64,000 nt of DNA from Antedon mediterranea (GCF_964355755.1 NC_092670.1:29625795-29689794), one strand, 5' to 3'; positions 11,704 to 23,114 are shown, counted from the first letter of the stretch. Program-made: numbers and translations. Notes: generated by a model not told the origin, from the sequence alone.

Positions 11704-14700
11704 ATGGCAACGTTCATAAAGCCACCTGAAACATTAATTGTAGATGGCAGTAATCCATCACACGCATGGAACAAGTGGAAGAGGAAATTTGAGATTTACC
11801 TCAAAGCAACAGGGAACTCAAAGAAAGAAACCGAAATCAAAGTAGGTCTGTTGCTAAACTGTATAGGCGATAACAGCATTGACATCTACACAAATTTTAA
11901 ATTCAAGCCTGCAATGCAAAATCCAGAAAATGAAGAAGAAATCCCAGCTGAGGATCCGAACGACTACACAGTCATAATGAACAAATTTGACGAACACTTT
12001 TCTCGGCGCGACCCACAACTAATGTTACGGCAACGGTTCTGGCATCACTTACAGCGAGAACCAGGCCAGTCATTTGATTCATGGGTCACAACGGTGAAAG
12101 AAAGGGCGGCAGAGTGTAAATTCCCAAAGGAATTTCAAGAAGAAGCAGTTAGAGACAAATTAACATTTTCGTGTACTAACGACAGCTGCAAGCTGAAATT
12201 ATACGACGAGGGTGCAAAGTTATCCTTGACTAAAACTACTAGAATCCTTGCACTGAAAGAGGCAACTAGTCAAGAACTCCAGAAGTCTAAAACCGCAACC
12301 ATTGACCAAGTCCGACCTAAAACAAAGCCGAGACCAGCAACGCAGGGGCAAACCAAGAAACAATACTCACACAACAAGGCAGCCCGCCCACAAACGAATG
12401 AGGGGAAATGTCAGAAATGTGGATATTGTGGAAAATCTCACCCATATGGAAAACAGAACTGTCCAGCAAAATCAGCAACTTGTAATGCATGCGGAAAAAC
12501 TGGTCACTATAAGGTAGTGTGTAGATCAACTGCAAACCGATCAAGCAGAGTCAACCAAGTCGATGACGAACACCCTTTCCTGATAAGTGGTGTTAGTGTC
12601 CAACAAGTTAACAGGTCACAGTTGAAAGACGCACACAAACAACCTGGATGGCACATCAAACTCAGAGCAGCCGATCAAGAACTGTCATGGTGTATTGATA
12701 CCGGTGCACAAGTTTCAGTGATGCCAAATATAGTGTATCAAAACCGATTCGGAGAAATGTTCCCAACCGACAAGACGCTAGTGGGTACAGGCGATACACC
12801 ACTGAAAACACGAGGATTTGTGGACATGAAGCTGAAACAACAACATGGAAACAACTCGGAGATAGAAGAAAGAGTATATATAGTCGAGAACGCAACAACA
12901 CTACTGCTAGGAGTTCCAGCAATTCGCAACCTTGGACTGATCCATGAGATACCAGGAACCTATAGTGTGAAAGCAGTTGACGTCAATTCTCCAATTACAA
13001 AGGAGAAAATAAAGGAAGAATACCCAGGACTATTCAGAGGCCTTGGTAAATTAGACGGTGAATACACCATCAAACTGAAAGAAGATACCAAACCATTTTG
13101 CCTTACAACACCAAGAAGAATTGCCCTACCACTGCTTGAAAAGACAAAGGCAGAGTTAGAGAGGATGGTGCAACTTGAAGTTATCGAACCAATCGATGAA
13201 CCAACCGACTGGTGCGCACCTATAGTTGTGGTGCCGAAGCAAAATGGAGATGTACGAATTTGTGTTGACTTAACGAAGCTGAATCAGTCAGTACGAAGAG
13301 AACTATATCATATGCCAAAGGTAGAAGAGACACTTGGTAAGGTGGCGAATGGAACAGTGTTCTCAAAACTCGATGCAAACTCAGGGTTTCACCAGGTGAA
13401 GCTGAGCCTAGAAAGCACAAAATTAACTACCTTCATTACACCTTTTGGGAGGTATGTGTTTAAACGTCTTCCTTATGGGATATCGTCAGCACCGGAGTAC
13501 TTCCAAAAGCAGATGGACCGAGAGCTGAGAGGTCTAGAAGGTGTTGTATGTCATATGGACGACATTCTGATCACTGGCAGCAATCAGACAGAGCACGACA
13601 ATAGGCTCAATGCAGTACTGAAGAGATTAGACAAAAGTGGTCTAACTCTAAATAGTGCGAAATGCAAATTCTCTCAGACGAAACTGGATTACTTGGGCCA
13701 GATAATCGATGGTGAAGGATTGAGAAAAGACCCAAAGAAAATCGAAGCAATTATGAAAATGCAACCACCCACCAATGTCACAGAACTCAGACAGTTCCTA
13801 GGAATGGTAAACCAACAGATGAAATTCGTTCCTAACCTGGCAGAGACCACCAAACCATTACGGGATCTCATGAAGAAGGAAAATGAATGGGTTTGGGACC
13901 AAGCTCAACAAGAAACATTCGTCAAGATACAGAATGAACTAAGCTCAGACAGAGTACTGAAACTCTACAGCACCACGAAAGAAACCGTTATATCAGCCGA
14001 TGCGAGCAGTTTTGGACTAGGTGCTGTGCTTCTACAGAAACAAGAAAATGGCGAGCTGAGACCAGTAGCCTATGCAAGTAGATCCATGACGGCAACGGAA
14101 CGCAGATATGCACAGATCGAAAAAGAAGCACTTGCCACCACATGGTCACTTGAACATTGGGCCGATCTGTTAGTGGGACTCAAGTTTAGAGTCCAAACCG
14201 ACCACAAACCATTGGTTCCACTTTTCTCTACCAAGAACATTGACGAACTCCCTATACGAGTTCAGAGATTCCGAATGCGTCTGATGAGGTTTAACTTTGA
14301 TATAAACCATGTGCCCGGGAAGTTATTATACACAGCCGATGCACTGTCAAGATCGCCGAGGCACAAAGAAAGACGTGCAAACGAAGAGATCGACCGTGAA
14401 GAAAAGTTAAGGAATGAGGTAGAATGTTTCGTAAACAGCGTGATGGTGACTCTACCAGCATCAGACAAGAGACTGGAGGAGATAAGGTCAGAACTGCGAA
14501 AAGATGACACTCTAAAAATGGTGATGTACCATGTTCAAGAAGGATGGAACGAGAAATCAGAGGCATCCGGCTATCTGCACAGCTACTGGAAAGAAAGAGG
14601 TAGCCTTTCTGTACATGAAGGCCTCCTCCTAAAGAGCAAACGTCTAGTAATCCCTCCAAAACTCAGAACAGATATTCTACGTTGTCTACATGACAGTCAC

Positions 14701-15786
14701 CAAGGAATTACAAAGATGAGAGCAAATGCAATGTCTTCAGTATGGTGGCCAGGGATATCGAGAGACATAGAGAAAGTTGTGAGGAACTGCGAGATGTGCG
14801 CAAGATACAGGAGAAGTCAAGCAGAACCAATGCGAGGAACAGAGTTCCCAAACCGACCATGGTCTAGAGTTGGTACCGACTTTTTCCATTACAAGGGACG
14901 TAACTATCTACTTGCTGTAGATTATTACTCAAGAGACATTGAGGTCTGCATTGTCACAAAGAATGTAGATACGAAAGAAACTGTTGCCAAATTGAAGAAA
15001 ATATTCAGTCGTCAAGGCATACCAGACGTCCTGTTCTCAGACAATGGACCACAATACAGCTCTGACGAATTCAAAGCATTTGCACAGAGCTGGAGATTTG
15101 AACATGTAACATCATCCCCTCATTTCCCACAGTCAAACGGCGAGGCGGAGCGAGCAGTACAAACCATCAAATCCTTCATGAACAAGTGTGACGATGAGTA
15201 TTTGGCAATGCTACAGTACCGTAACACACCACTTCAAAATGGGTATTCACCAACACAGTTGAATATGAGTCGGAGACTAAAGACAAGAGTGCCATGCCAC
15301 CCAGAAGAGCTCCGACCAAAACTACCAGACCAGACTGACCTTAGACAGAAAGAGGAGAGATATAGACGTGAAATGAAGAGAAACTTTGACAACCGTCACA
15401 GAGCTGCAGATGCGGAACAACTAAGTCCGGGTGACAAAGTATATATACCGGACTTAAAACGTCACGGAACAATTACGGGATACCACAAGGCACCCAGGTC
15501 CGTGTACATCGATACGGATGAAAAAACAGTGAGAAGAAATCGTGCAATGACACGGAAGCTCACTAACAACGATGTGATGATGCAAGAACAACCAAAGGAG
15601 AGAGATGGTGAGGTGAAGGAAAACCAAACTCCAACCAATCACGATCAATCCAGCGATGCGGGAACGCCAACTGAAGCGGACATCCGCAACAACCCGAAGC
15701 CACCGGAAGCATCAACACCATCAAATACCAGACCACAACGGAACCGGCGAAGACCACGTTATTTGGATGAATATGTAACATCCTAA
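11704..15786 (+). CDS. Gag-Pol polyprotein of Ty3/gypsy element
   Basis: This polyprotein supplies capsid and all enzymes for copying the element through RNA. The open frame reaches upstream to 11,665, but the first ATG is at 11,704, giving 1,360 residues. In order: a Gag-like region (1-230); zinc knuckles with CQKCGYCGKSH and CNACGKTGHYKVVC (about 236-274); aspartic protease with CIDTGAQVSVMP (about 328-340); reverse transcriptase (about 455-650) with catalytic HMDD at about 617 in place of the usual YxDD; RNase H with SADASSFGLGAVL (about 762) and TDHKPL (about 832); integrase HHCC zinc finger (about 995-1036); integrase core with D at about 1059, D at about 1113 and E at about 1149 (GTDFF, FSDNGPQ, QSNGEAER). 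No stop or frameshift interrupts it, so Gag and Pol appear to be one fused product. No chromodomain is seen at the C-terminus. Confidence 0.95.
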   Translation: MATFIKPPETLIVDGSNPSHAWNKWKRKFEIYLKATGNSKKETEIKVGLLLNCIGDNSIDIYTNFKFKPAMQNPENEEEIPAEDPNDYTVIMNKFDEHFSRRDPQLMLRQRFWHHLQREPGQSFDSWVTTVKERAAECKFPKEFQEEAVRDKLTFSCTNDSCKLKLYDEGAKLSLTKTTRILALKEATSQELQKSKTATIDQVRPKTKPRPATQGQTKKQYSHNKAARPQTNEGKCQKCGYCGKSHPYGKQNCPAKSATCNACGKTGHYKVVCRSTANRSSRVNQVDDEHPFLISGVSVQQVNRSQLKDAHKQPGWHIKLRAADQELSWCIDTGAQVSVMPNIVYQNRFGEMFPTDKTLVGTGDTPLKTRGFVDMKLKQQHGNNSEIEERVYIVENATTLLLGVPAIRNLGLIHEIPGTYSVKAVDVNSPITKEKIKEEYPGLFRGLGKLDGEYTIKLKEDTKPFCLTTPRRIALPLLEKTKAELERMVQLEVIEPIDEPTDWCAPIVVVPKQNGDVRICVDLTKLNQSVRRELYHMPKVEETLGKVANGTVFSKLDANSGFHQVKLSLESTKLTTFITPFGRYVFKRLPYGISSAPEYFQKQMDRELRGLEGVVCHMDDILITGSNQTEHDNRLNAVLKRLDKSGLTLNSAKCKFSQTKLDYLGQIIDGEGLRKDPKKIEAIMKMQPPTNVTELRQFLGMVNQQMKFVPNLAETTKPLRDLMKKENEWVWDQAQQETFVKIQNELSSDRVLKLYSTTKETVISADASSFGLGAVLLQKQENGELRPVAYASRSMTATERRYAQIEKEALATTWSLEHWADLLVGLKFRVQTDHKPLVPLFSTKNIDELPIRVQRFRMRLMRFNFDINHVPGKLLYTADALSRSPRHKERRANEEIDREEKLRNEVECFVNSVMVTLPASDKRLEEIRSELRKDDTLKMVMYHVQEGWNEKSEASGYLHSYWKERGSLSVHEGLLLKSKRLVIPPKLRTDILRCLHDSHQGITKMRANAMSSVWWPGISRDIEKVVRNCEMCARYRRSQAEPMRGTEFPNRPWSRVGTDFFHYKGRNYLLAVDYYSRDIEVCIVTKNVDTKETVAKLKKIFSRQGIPDVLFSDNGPQYSSDEFKAFAQSWRFEHVTSSPHFPQSNGEAERAVQTIKSFMNKCDDEYLAMLQYRNTPLQNGYSPTQLNMSRRLKTRVPCHPEELRPKLPDQTDLRQKEERYRREMKRNFDNRHRAADAEQLSPGDKVYIPDLKRHGTITGYHKAPRSVYIDTDEKTVRRNRAMTRKLTNNDVMMQEQPKERDGEVKENQTPTNHDQSSDAGTPTEADIRNNPKPPEASTPSNTRPQRNRRRPRYLDEYVTS

Positions 15787-15988
15787 TTTCATATAATGAA
15801 CACTGATCTATAATCACTCACCAAAAATAAAAACACTGAACACTGGTTGATAATGAACAATATCGGACCTTTATTGAAACACAGATGGAAATTCAATGAT
15901 TGACATGATCTTACTCTAAATGTTAATTTGTGTTTAAAGTTTAGTTGCTGCGCGACTTAAAATTATAAAGCTGATTAATCAATCTCTA

Positions 15989-16001
15989 AGAAAAAGGGAG
16001 A
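15989..16001 (+). promoter_or_regulatory. Polypurine tract
   Basis: AGAAAAAGGGAGA lies directly before the 3' LTR, as expected for the plus-strand primer. Confidence 0.8.
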
Positions 16002-16179
16002 TGTGGTAGTATGCAATATCGATCTAGCGCCACCTAGCGGGGATCGAGAGAGGGTTTTTAACATGGACGCGAGTCACGATAGTTGATATGTTGAATAAAT
16101 GTTATTTGGATTGTGTTTAACGGTAGTCCTATGTACGTCTGTTTGAGTACAGTGTAGCGACAACAAACAAAACATAATA
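16002..16179 (+). repeat. 3' LTR
   Basis: 178 bp, starting TGTGGTAG and ending ACATAATA, with no difference from the 5' LTR by eye. It is followed by the TTTCA target duplication. Confidence 0.93.
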
Positions 16180-16335
16180 TTTCAAAAGACATTTATTTTC
16201 CTCCATAGCAATACAATACAAAATAATAAACAGAAATGGTAAGGTATATTAAAAACGAAAAAGATGATTGTTGGATATACAAAAGAAAAGTGAATTAAAG
16301 AAAATTGGCTATGGAGGAAGGCATAATCCCGAGAA

Positions 16336-16632
16336 GATGAGGAAATATGGGACGTTAAAGAGGTATTTAATCACATTAGGGAGTTACCCTACGGTATACA
16401 GAGTTTATCTTTAAAAAAACTCACTCATAGACTGTGTGTGCTTATGGCTTTGTTATCGGCACAACGTTGCCAAACCTATTTACTTAGGGTAGACAAAATG
16501 ATCATTAAAGCAGATGGTGCCATTTTTTATGGTAATGATTTGTTAAAGCATACAAAACCAAATAATAAGAAAGTCTCAAGAATTATTTTTAAAACTTTTG
16601 CAGCAGATAGCAAAGTATGTCTTGTACTGTAA
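16336..16632 (+). pseudogene. Tyrosine recombinase fragment (DIRS/Ngaro- or Crypton-like)
   Basis: One frame from 16,336 reads VFNHIRELPYGIQSLSLKKL, then LCVLMALLSAQRCQTYLLRV, HTKPNNKK and ADSKVCLVL before a TAA. The pattern of a helix rich in LS.K.L followed by LLSAQR.QT..LL is that of the first half of tyrosine-recombinase catalytic domains in animal DIRS/Ngaro-type retroelements; the R of SAQR would be the first catalytic arginine. The downstream HxxR and tyrosine box is missing, and no ATG suits it. It sits just 3' of the gypsy insertion and is a truncated relic. No reverse transcriptase of the same element is visible nearby. Confidence 0.55.
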
Positions 16633-17336
16633 CTACCCTTAAACTACGTTCACATCAAGCCCGGATCCGGTCTGGTGGCCGGAAAAAAAAATCGTAGAAA
16701 ATGGGTATAGTGTTAAAAAATAGAAGCATTCACATAAAATCTGTCTGGATTTCGTACGATTTTTCTCCGGTGGACGGATTCGGAGTGATGGATTTGGTAG
16801 CCATTTCATTTGTAAAATCGTACAGATTTTTTCTTCTGACCAACCAGCGTCCTCTCCTCCTTTTCTTGATCATCAGACGTGGTACTCGCACGTGGGGAGC
16901 TGCTGATCAGGGGGGAGAGAGAGAAAAGAACCAACACACATGCGGGATGGGAATGCCACACATTTTTGGTACAGTACCTGTATGTTGTTGCCTTTGGTGG
17001 TTATGTGCGCTATGATACATTTTTTATTGTGATGCAATCATATTCACTTTTTTCATACTTTAGGGCAGATTGCATCAAAAAAGTTTACAAACATCAAAGA
17101 TGCATATGTTTTGTATTAAGGAAGTTGAGAGAAACACAAAGTGGGCACAAACTTTGGAGTAAACGCCACAAATATAAATGGGCCGATCAAATGCAATTTT
17201 AAATTCATTTGTTACCACTAGGAGAAGTAAGGTATTATATTAATATTAAATTCTTCAATATGAAGTTAATTTTTTCTTACAACCTTGCACATTCAGGCTG
17301 AATATAAATGTACAGTATTTTTGTTCTACTTTCAGA
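16633..17336. other. Non-coding DNA with a CCGGATC-rich repeat
   Basis: The segment around 16,650-16,800 contains 'ctacgttcacatcaag', CCGGATCCGG and later GGACGGATTCGG, resembling a decayed MITE terminus. Reading frames to 17,200 lack family motifs. Confidence 0.3.
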
Positions 17337-17543
17337 AGTACAGGAAATTTGCCAGACACCAATGTCAGTGGCGTATGCAGTGAGTTATTAAGCAACATCG
17401 TGGATGGTGTCATTGATGATTCATTACCAGTTTTGGCAAACTCCGATTCAGAGGCTAGTACAAGCAAGTCAGCAACAAAGAGGAAATCATCAGATATAAA
17501 TACTTATATTGTTGATTACATTGACAGCAAGAACGGGGGTTAA
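17337..17543 (+). CDS. Possible small exon, unknown
   Basis: A pyrimidine-rich acceptor 'tctactttcag' ends at 17,336. The frame that follows contains MPDTNVSGVCSELLSN and an acidic/serine-rich stretch NSDSEASTSKSATKRKSSD, then ends in TAA at 17,541. I do not recognise the protein. The composition is plausible for a real exon of a nuclear protein, but no donor or upstream exon is established, so it may be chance or a relic. Confidence 0.25.
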   Translation, partial: STGNLPDTNVSGVCSELLSNIVDGVIDDSLPVLANSDSEASTSKSATKRKSSDINTYIVDYIDSKNGG

Positions 17544-18758
17544 AAAAGATGCCTTAACGCATTTTTTGATCAACATGTCATACTGTTAAAGCATTCCTTA
17601 AACAAATAGAGATTAAACCAATAATTAGTGATGTTGTTTTGAAAATTGAGGAAGAATTAGCAATGATTGAGAATGAATGAAGTAAGTATGTTTAAAGATG
17701 TTTTGTCCCCCTGAAAATAATTCTTAACATTTTTAACATAATAGTTATCCACTTTGACCACAAATTGGATTAAAAAAAATGTATTTACCTGAAAAACTGT
17801 AATTTAAACAACAAAAAGGAAATGATTAATTTTAAATGTTTACTGTAGTGACAAACATTTTTTTGTATTACTTTTTTTTCAATTCGACAGATTGACATTG
17901 AAGAGGGTGTCCTAGTGGAAAAGGCTAAATTAATTAATTTCATAAATTAATAACTTATGCGAGAAGGTTGCTCATATTGGTATATCCAGACGTACATGAG
18001 CTAATGGGAAAGAGCCTTACAGGACGGAAGTCAAATGCTTTAAAAAATAGTAAAGAAAGGAAAGTTTGAACCCCGCAAAAATTAGTGCTATAGTTGGCAA
18101 GTCCAATAATCACTCTCACCTTGAATGTGAAGAAAGGTACCTGGTGTGTTTGTCTGTGGTCCATTAATACCCGTCCTATATGTAAGCTTGAATCCCGCCA
18201 GATATTTGTTGATGTGCATCAGAATGAAATGGAACTTTCGTTGATGACAGTTTATATTAATGTTTCAATCATGTTTGAATGTGTATGTAAGTATATATGT
18301 GGTATGATTTTGTGTGTAATATACCTGTAATTTTATTTTGTTGTATTTTGTCAAAATATCCTGTCATTATCCTGTTTATTTTATGTATGGTATCCAGACT
18401 GTAAATTTGGTCAATGAATATAACTGGGCCTATTGAATTCTTCATTCTAATTAAGTGAAAGATAAACTTCTAAATATATTTGGCATAGTCTGTACATTTT
18501 CCTATTGATTCATCCGATAAAACTCATAAATGCATGTCAACAGCCTCATAACAAAAGTGCCTTTTTTTGTTTTTCTGCCTAACTCACTGCTTATATCATT
18601 ATACTGCCCTCTGTACATTAATATCTGAGTGCTTTTATATACATTTGCACATGCTCAGATCGTTTTTTTGTGTTTCTGCCTAATTCAGCTGTGTGACTTA
18701 GGCAATTTTCATCTGTAAAAATGGCTCACGTGGTAAATTCTAATCGAAGAAAAATCGT
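17544..18758. other. Non-coding DNA left of the Penelope element
   Basis: No supported gene. Two similar segments containing 'tttttgtttttctgcctaa' and 'tttttgtgtttctgcctaa' lie at about 18,565 and 18,664, a small direct duplication. Confidence 0.35.
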
Positions 18759-18943
18759 AACAAACTCAGTCAAGGGTGGACCAATGTGTTGACCCCGTCA
18801 TCTAGAGGTCAACTGTAACATACGTGTCACTACACTTTAAGAAAGCCAACTGATAGTTGGCGAAACATCAGGTAAATAAAATAATCAATATTTACTATTA
18901 CTATTACGGTTGAGATATAATTAACTATTATATTTTATTTGTA
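18759..18943 (+). repeat. Penelope upstream terminal repeat (pLTR)
   Basis: About 180 bp that recurs, diverged, at 33,301-33,475: 'caaactcagtcaag', 'gtcatctagaggtcaactgt', GCCAACTGATAGTTGGC, and 'tactattactattacggt'. Upstream partial terminal copies are usual in Penelope elements. The hairpin at 18,845-18,861 is followed directly by GAAAC, like stem II of a degenerate hammerhead ribozyme. Confidence 0.75.
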
Positions 18944-18954
18944 ATACCAACCGA

Positions 18955-20332
18955 ATGAATCTTTTTAATGAGTTACGCCAAAATTACGGAAATAACACAG
19001 TGACTGAGATTAGGGCCTTTGAAGGGTTGAATAAAAAGATTGCTAGACACAGAAACCATCTTGTGTTTACATTACGATGCAAGGACAAAAATATAGTTCC
19101 GTCAAGTTTACGACTCAAATGCCCTATTCACACTGTACACGCCAGGGAGATCATCAGAAAAGCAGAAAAACAGCTTGTCCGGGAAAGGATAACAAAATGT
19201 AAATTATAAATTAAAACAGTTTGATAAAATCAGAAAGACAAAAATTGAATCCCTTGAAAATAAAAATCTCAGCAATGAACACAAATATTTGGTCGATAAT
19301 CACCTGATGAGTTCACGTGACCGGGAATACAAACAAACAAAATGGCGACACATAACGAAGCTTTCTGTGTTGAAAGATAAACGAGACAAGATTTCTACCA
19401 ATAATGTAAGCCTAGCAGGGGAGCAACTTAAAAATGGGTAGTCAATCTATCTAAATATAAGTTATCTAAAAATGAAGAGTCAGTTCTGTCGAAGGGACTT
19501 AATTTTGCCGTATATCCGATGAAATCCCGAAGGAGCAGGCATGTAGTTTGTTGACCCCAGCAGTAGCGGCGGACCTCAGGATGAAAGTAGCCCAAACAAT
19601 TGGTACTAAAAAGCCTCCTAAATCCAATGTGTCTAAAGAAGAACGACAGGCACTTTACAAACTGAAAAAATAACCAGACATCTTAGTTCTACCAGCGGAT
19701 AAAGGCAAAGCTACAGTCGACAAAAAGGAAAACATAGAAAAGTATCCGACATGCTAAGGGAGGAGAAGACTTACGGAAAATTGAAGAAAGATCCAACTGG
19801 CAAGTATAAAAATAAACGTAGGTATATATAAATTTTTGTATCCGACTGCAGAAAACATATCAAAGATATATTGCACTCCAAAAATTCACAAGGCAGGAAA
19901 CCCATACAGGCCTATCATAGATTACACAGGCTCGATCGCATATACTAGAAGTGTTGCTGACCTCTTTCTTAGCCCCCTTAGTAGGTAAAAGCGAACATCA
20001 TATATTAAACTTCAGTGAACTTGCAAAAAAGTTGTCAACAATCAAAATAGGTACGGATGAGATGCTAGTATCCCCCGATGTAGTGTCATTGTTTACTTGC
20101 ACACCCATTCCGGAAGCGATCAGCATAATTACAGAAAGATTAGTACAAGATGAGGATTTGAAAAACCGCACAATGCTGAATGTTCAAGAAATTGTAGAGT
20201 TACGGTTCGTATTAACGACATATTTTACTTTCCAAGGTCAGATATATTACCAGAAATTCAGAGCAGCTATGGGCAGTCCAGTGTCACCGATTGTAGCAAA
20301 CCTATATATGGAATGGCTAGAAAAGAAAGCTA
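18955..20332 (+). pseudogene. Penelope polyprotein, N-terminal part and RT motifs up to B
   Basis: The first frame (18,955-19,209) reads FEGLNKKIARHRNHLVFTLR and LKCPIHTVHAREIIRKAEKQ, matching the N-terminus of Penelope-like proteins. The product then breaks into several frames: VLSKGLNFAVYP near 19,490, ILVLPADKGKATV near 19,680, YCTPKIHKAGNPYRPIIDYT near 19,870, and LVGKSEHHILN in the frame at about 19,975-20,352. That last part contains RT motif A (PDVVSLFT) and motif B (GSPVSPIVANLYMEW). At least four frameshifts or stops are present. Translation runs into the inserted element after codon AAG/TTAA at 20,333. The function would have been target-primed reverse transcription. No intact product can be made. 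Confidence 0.85.
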
Positions 20333-20336
20333 TTAA

Positions 20337-21275
20337 GAGCCATTGTCTGTAAAAATCAAAGATTTGGTGGCAGATGTAAAAAAATGGATTTCTCTCAAAT
20401 TTTTACCATGAATAGACATTTCAATAAAAAGCATATCTACAACATTCATTTTAATTTTTAGCCCCCGTTGCCATGACAACGGTCAATTATCCAAATTTTG
20501 ATGTTTTTGCCATTTTTCACAGATTTTCTATAGTGAAAAAGTACAAACTTGTATACTTATTTTAACCAAAAATACTTACAGTATACAGTTTTTGTTGATA
20601 GCAGTGTAAACAACATGTATTGAGTTCCATTTAATGTAGAAAAAAAAAAAAATTACAAAATGGAGTTTGGTTGATACCATTATTTTAAAAAGGGGTGTTT
20701 TTAAAAAATATTTTTTTTTATAAAAGTATACCTCATAAACGTACCTATAACTTCCAAAGTGGTGTTTTTAAATAAATGAGGTTTTTTAATTTGATAGTCA
20801 ATAGGTTCGTCAACAATAATCACAAAAAAAACACTGGGGTAAATTTCGTACATAGGTTTTGTGTTGCCAGGAAAATACGAAAAATACAAAAAATATAACA
20901 AAATATCAACAAACAAAACACATGAAACACAATGTAAATATGGCTAATCCAATAAAAAAATGTATATGTGGCTTGTCATAATGCTACTAGAGTCATACGA
21001 ATAGTTTAGATAAAATAGGAGAATGTGTTGCCAGGTTTATTTCAATTAATTGCCAGAAAAACAGTATTTTGCATTGAAATATGTAGTTGATGGAAAATAA
21101 TGTTAAACTTGGAAATAATTGCGTCAATGGTTTTTATAAATTTTTAAATCTATTTTGTGTAAAGAGATACAGAAAGACCTCCCAGAAAATCTGACCTTGT
21201 AAATAGGTCATTTGAGGTCAAAAGGGGTCAGAATGCAAAACAGGACAGGTCCCCATTTTACTACAACTATTAATC
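20337..21275. repeat. Left terminal arm of the TTAA element
   Basis: This arm is the inverted counterpart of about 43,050-43,895, with close base-by-base similarity: for example 'aaatcaaagatttggtggca' at 20,355, 'gttgccatgacaacgg' at 20,470, and 'tggcaacacattctcc' reversed near 21,030. A poorer inverted match is at 31,745-32,351. Confidence 0.8.
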
Positions 21276-21288
21276 CATTGACCTTAAT

Positions 21289-22925
21289 AATCGTTCGATT
21301 AATTTCATTTAAATTCAACATGATTACAAAAAAATATACTGTATGCTACACATCGATACCAAGATCGTACTAATTAGATGTTTGATTCTTGGGTTATTGG
21401 TATTAATGCTACCCCCTACCCCAAAAATGTCTTTTTATTGTAATTTTGAAGAATAACAAAATTACATGACAATTGGTATTAATGCAGTGCAATTTTTTTC
21501 ATGTTAACACATATTTTGTTATTCAATATGTCAGTAAACACAAGTAATACACAATTAAATTAAAATAAAAAGTATTGAAAAAATTGGAGATTTGATATTG
21601 AAATGTATCTCATTATAGCAAATATTTGCAATTTTGCAAAAGGTCAGTGACCTTTTTGACCTCTACTGACCTTAAACATGGTTCGATTAATTTTATTAAA
21701 ATTCTATATGATTAAAAAACACGAATGCTACACAACGACACCAAGATCATACTAATTAGATGTTTGATTCTTGGGTTATTGCTATTAATGTTACACCCTA
21801 CCCCAAAAAATGTATTTTTATTGCAATTTTTAAGAATAAAAAATGATAATTTGTGTATAATGAACTGCAATTTTAATCTTGTTAACATATATTTTCTTAT
21901 TCAATATGTCAGTAAGCACAAGTAAAACACAATTAAGATAAAACATATTGAAAATTATAGATACTATGTTGAAATTTATCTATATTTTGGCAAAAATGTG
22001 CATTTTTTGTAAAAGGTCAATGACCTTTTGACCTCTACTGACCCTACTAATAGTCCGATTAATTTTATTAAAATTTTATAAGATTTTAAAAGATGTATGC
22101 TACACAATGGTACCAAGATAATACTAATTAGGTGTTGGATTCTTGGGTTATTGGGATAATTGTTACCCCCTACCCCAAAAATGTCTTTTTATTGTAATTT
22201 TGAAGAATAACAAAATTACATGACAATTGGTATTAATGCAGTACAATTTTTTTCATGTTAACACATATTTTGTTATTCAATATGTCACTAAACACAAGTA
22301 AAACACAATTAAAATAAAAAATATTGAAAATTGGAGATTTGATATTGAAATGTATCTCATTATGGCAAATATTTGCAATTTTGCAAAAGGTCAGTGACCT
22401 TTTGACCTCTACTGACCTTAAAATTGGTTCGATTAATTTTATTCAAATTTTATATGATTAAAAAACATGAATGCTACACAACGACACCTAGATCATACTA
22501 ATTAGATGTTTGATTCTTGGGTTATTGCTATTATTGTTATCCCCTACCCCAAAAAATGTATTTTTATTGCAATTTTTAACAATAAAAAATAAAAATTTGT
22601 ATATAATGAACTGCAATTTTTATCTTGTTAACATATATTTTCTTATTCAATATGTCAGTAAGCACAAGTAAAACACAATTAAGATAAAAAATATTGAAAA
22701 TTGTAGATACGATATTGAAATTTATCTATATTTTGGGAAAAATTTGCATTTTGCAAAAGGTCAATGACCTTTTGACCTCTACTGACCTTAATAATCTTCC
22801 GATTAATTTTATTTAAATTTTAAAAGATTTTAAAAGATGTATGCTACACAATGTTACTAAGATAATACTAATTAGATGTTGGATTCTTGGGTTATTAGGA
22901 TCAATGTTACCCCCTACCCCAAAAA
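21289..22925. repeat. Tandem array of about 375-bp units with dimeric order
   Basis: Units begin 'gacctt.a.aat.gttcgatt' at about 21,289, 21,669, 22,040, 22,424 and 22,785 (periods about 380, 371, 384, 361, then a partial unit). Units 1 and 3 share 'acaattggtattaatgcag' while units 2 and 4 share 'ataatgaactgcaattttta', so the true higher-order unit is a dimer of about 750 bp. The inverted relative at 43,050 lacks this array. Each unit holds 'aggtca.tgaccttttgacc'. Confidence 0.8.
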
Positions 22926-23064
22926 ATATTTGAAGATAAAACACTGATGATCATTACAAATGACGCAAGTACATACAATGCATCCCTATATTTTTCTTGT
23001 TAACATCGATTTTTTCACTCTATATGTCCGTGGGAAGAAAATGATACCAAAGAAGTTTAACTGT

Positions 23065-23083
23065 GGGGGGGGGGGGGGGGGGG
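23065..23083 (+). repeat. Poly-G tract, 19 G
   Basis: An uninterrupted run of 19 G in an AT-rich surround. It may form a quadruplex or reflect slippage, and its length is a likely sequencing uncertainty. Confidence 0.9.
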
Positions 23084-23114
23084 TGCACGGTAACCCCCCT
23101 CCAGCCCATGGACT

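Larger units (their letters stand above)
11264..16179 (+). mobile_element. Complete Ty3/gypsy LTR retrotransposon
   Basis: A 4,916-bp element with two 178-bp LTRs that look identical, a primer-binding site directly after the 5' LTR, one gag-pol ORF, a polypurine tract directly before the 3' LTR, and a 5-bp target duplication TTTCA on both sides (11,259-11,263 and 16,180-16,184). Domain order protease, RT, RNase H, integrase is that of Ty3/gypsy. The protein most resembles the Mag/K02A2.6-like lineage of animals. Identical LTRs and an unbroken ORF indicate a very recent insertion. No envelope gene is present. Confidence 0.95.
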
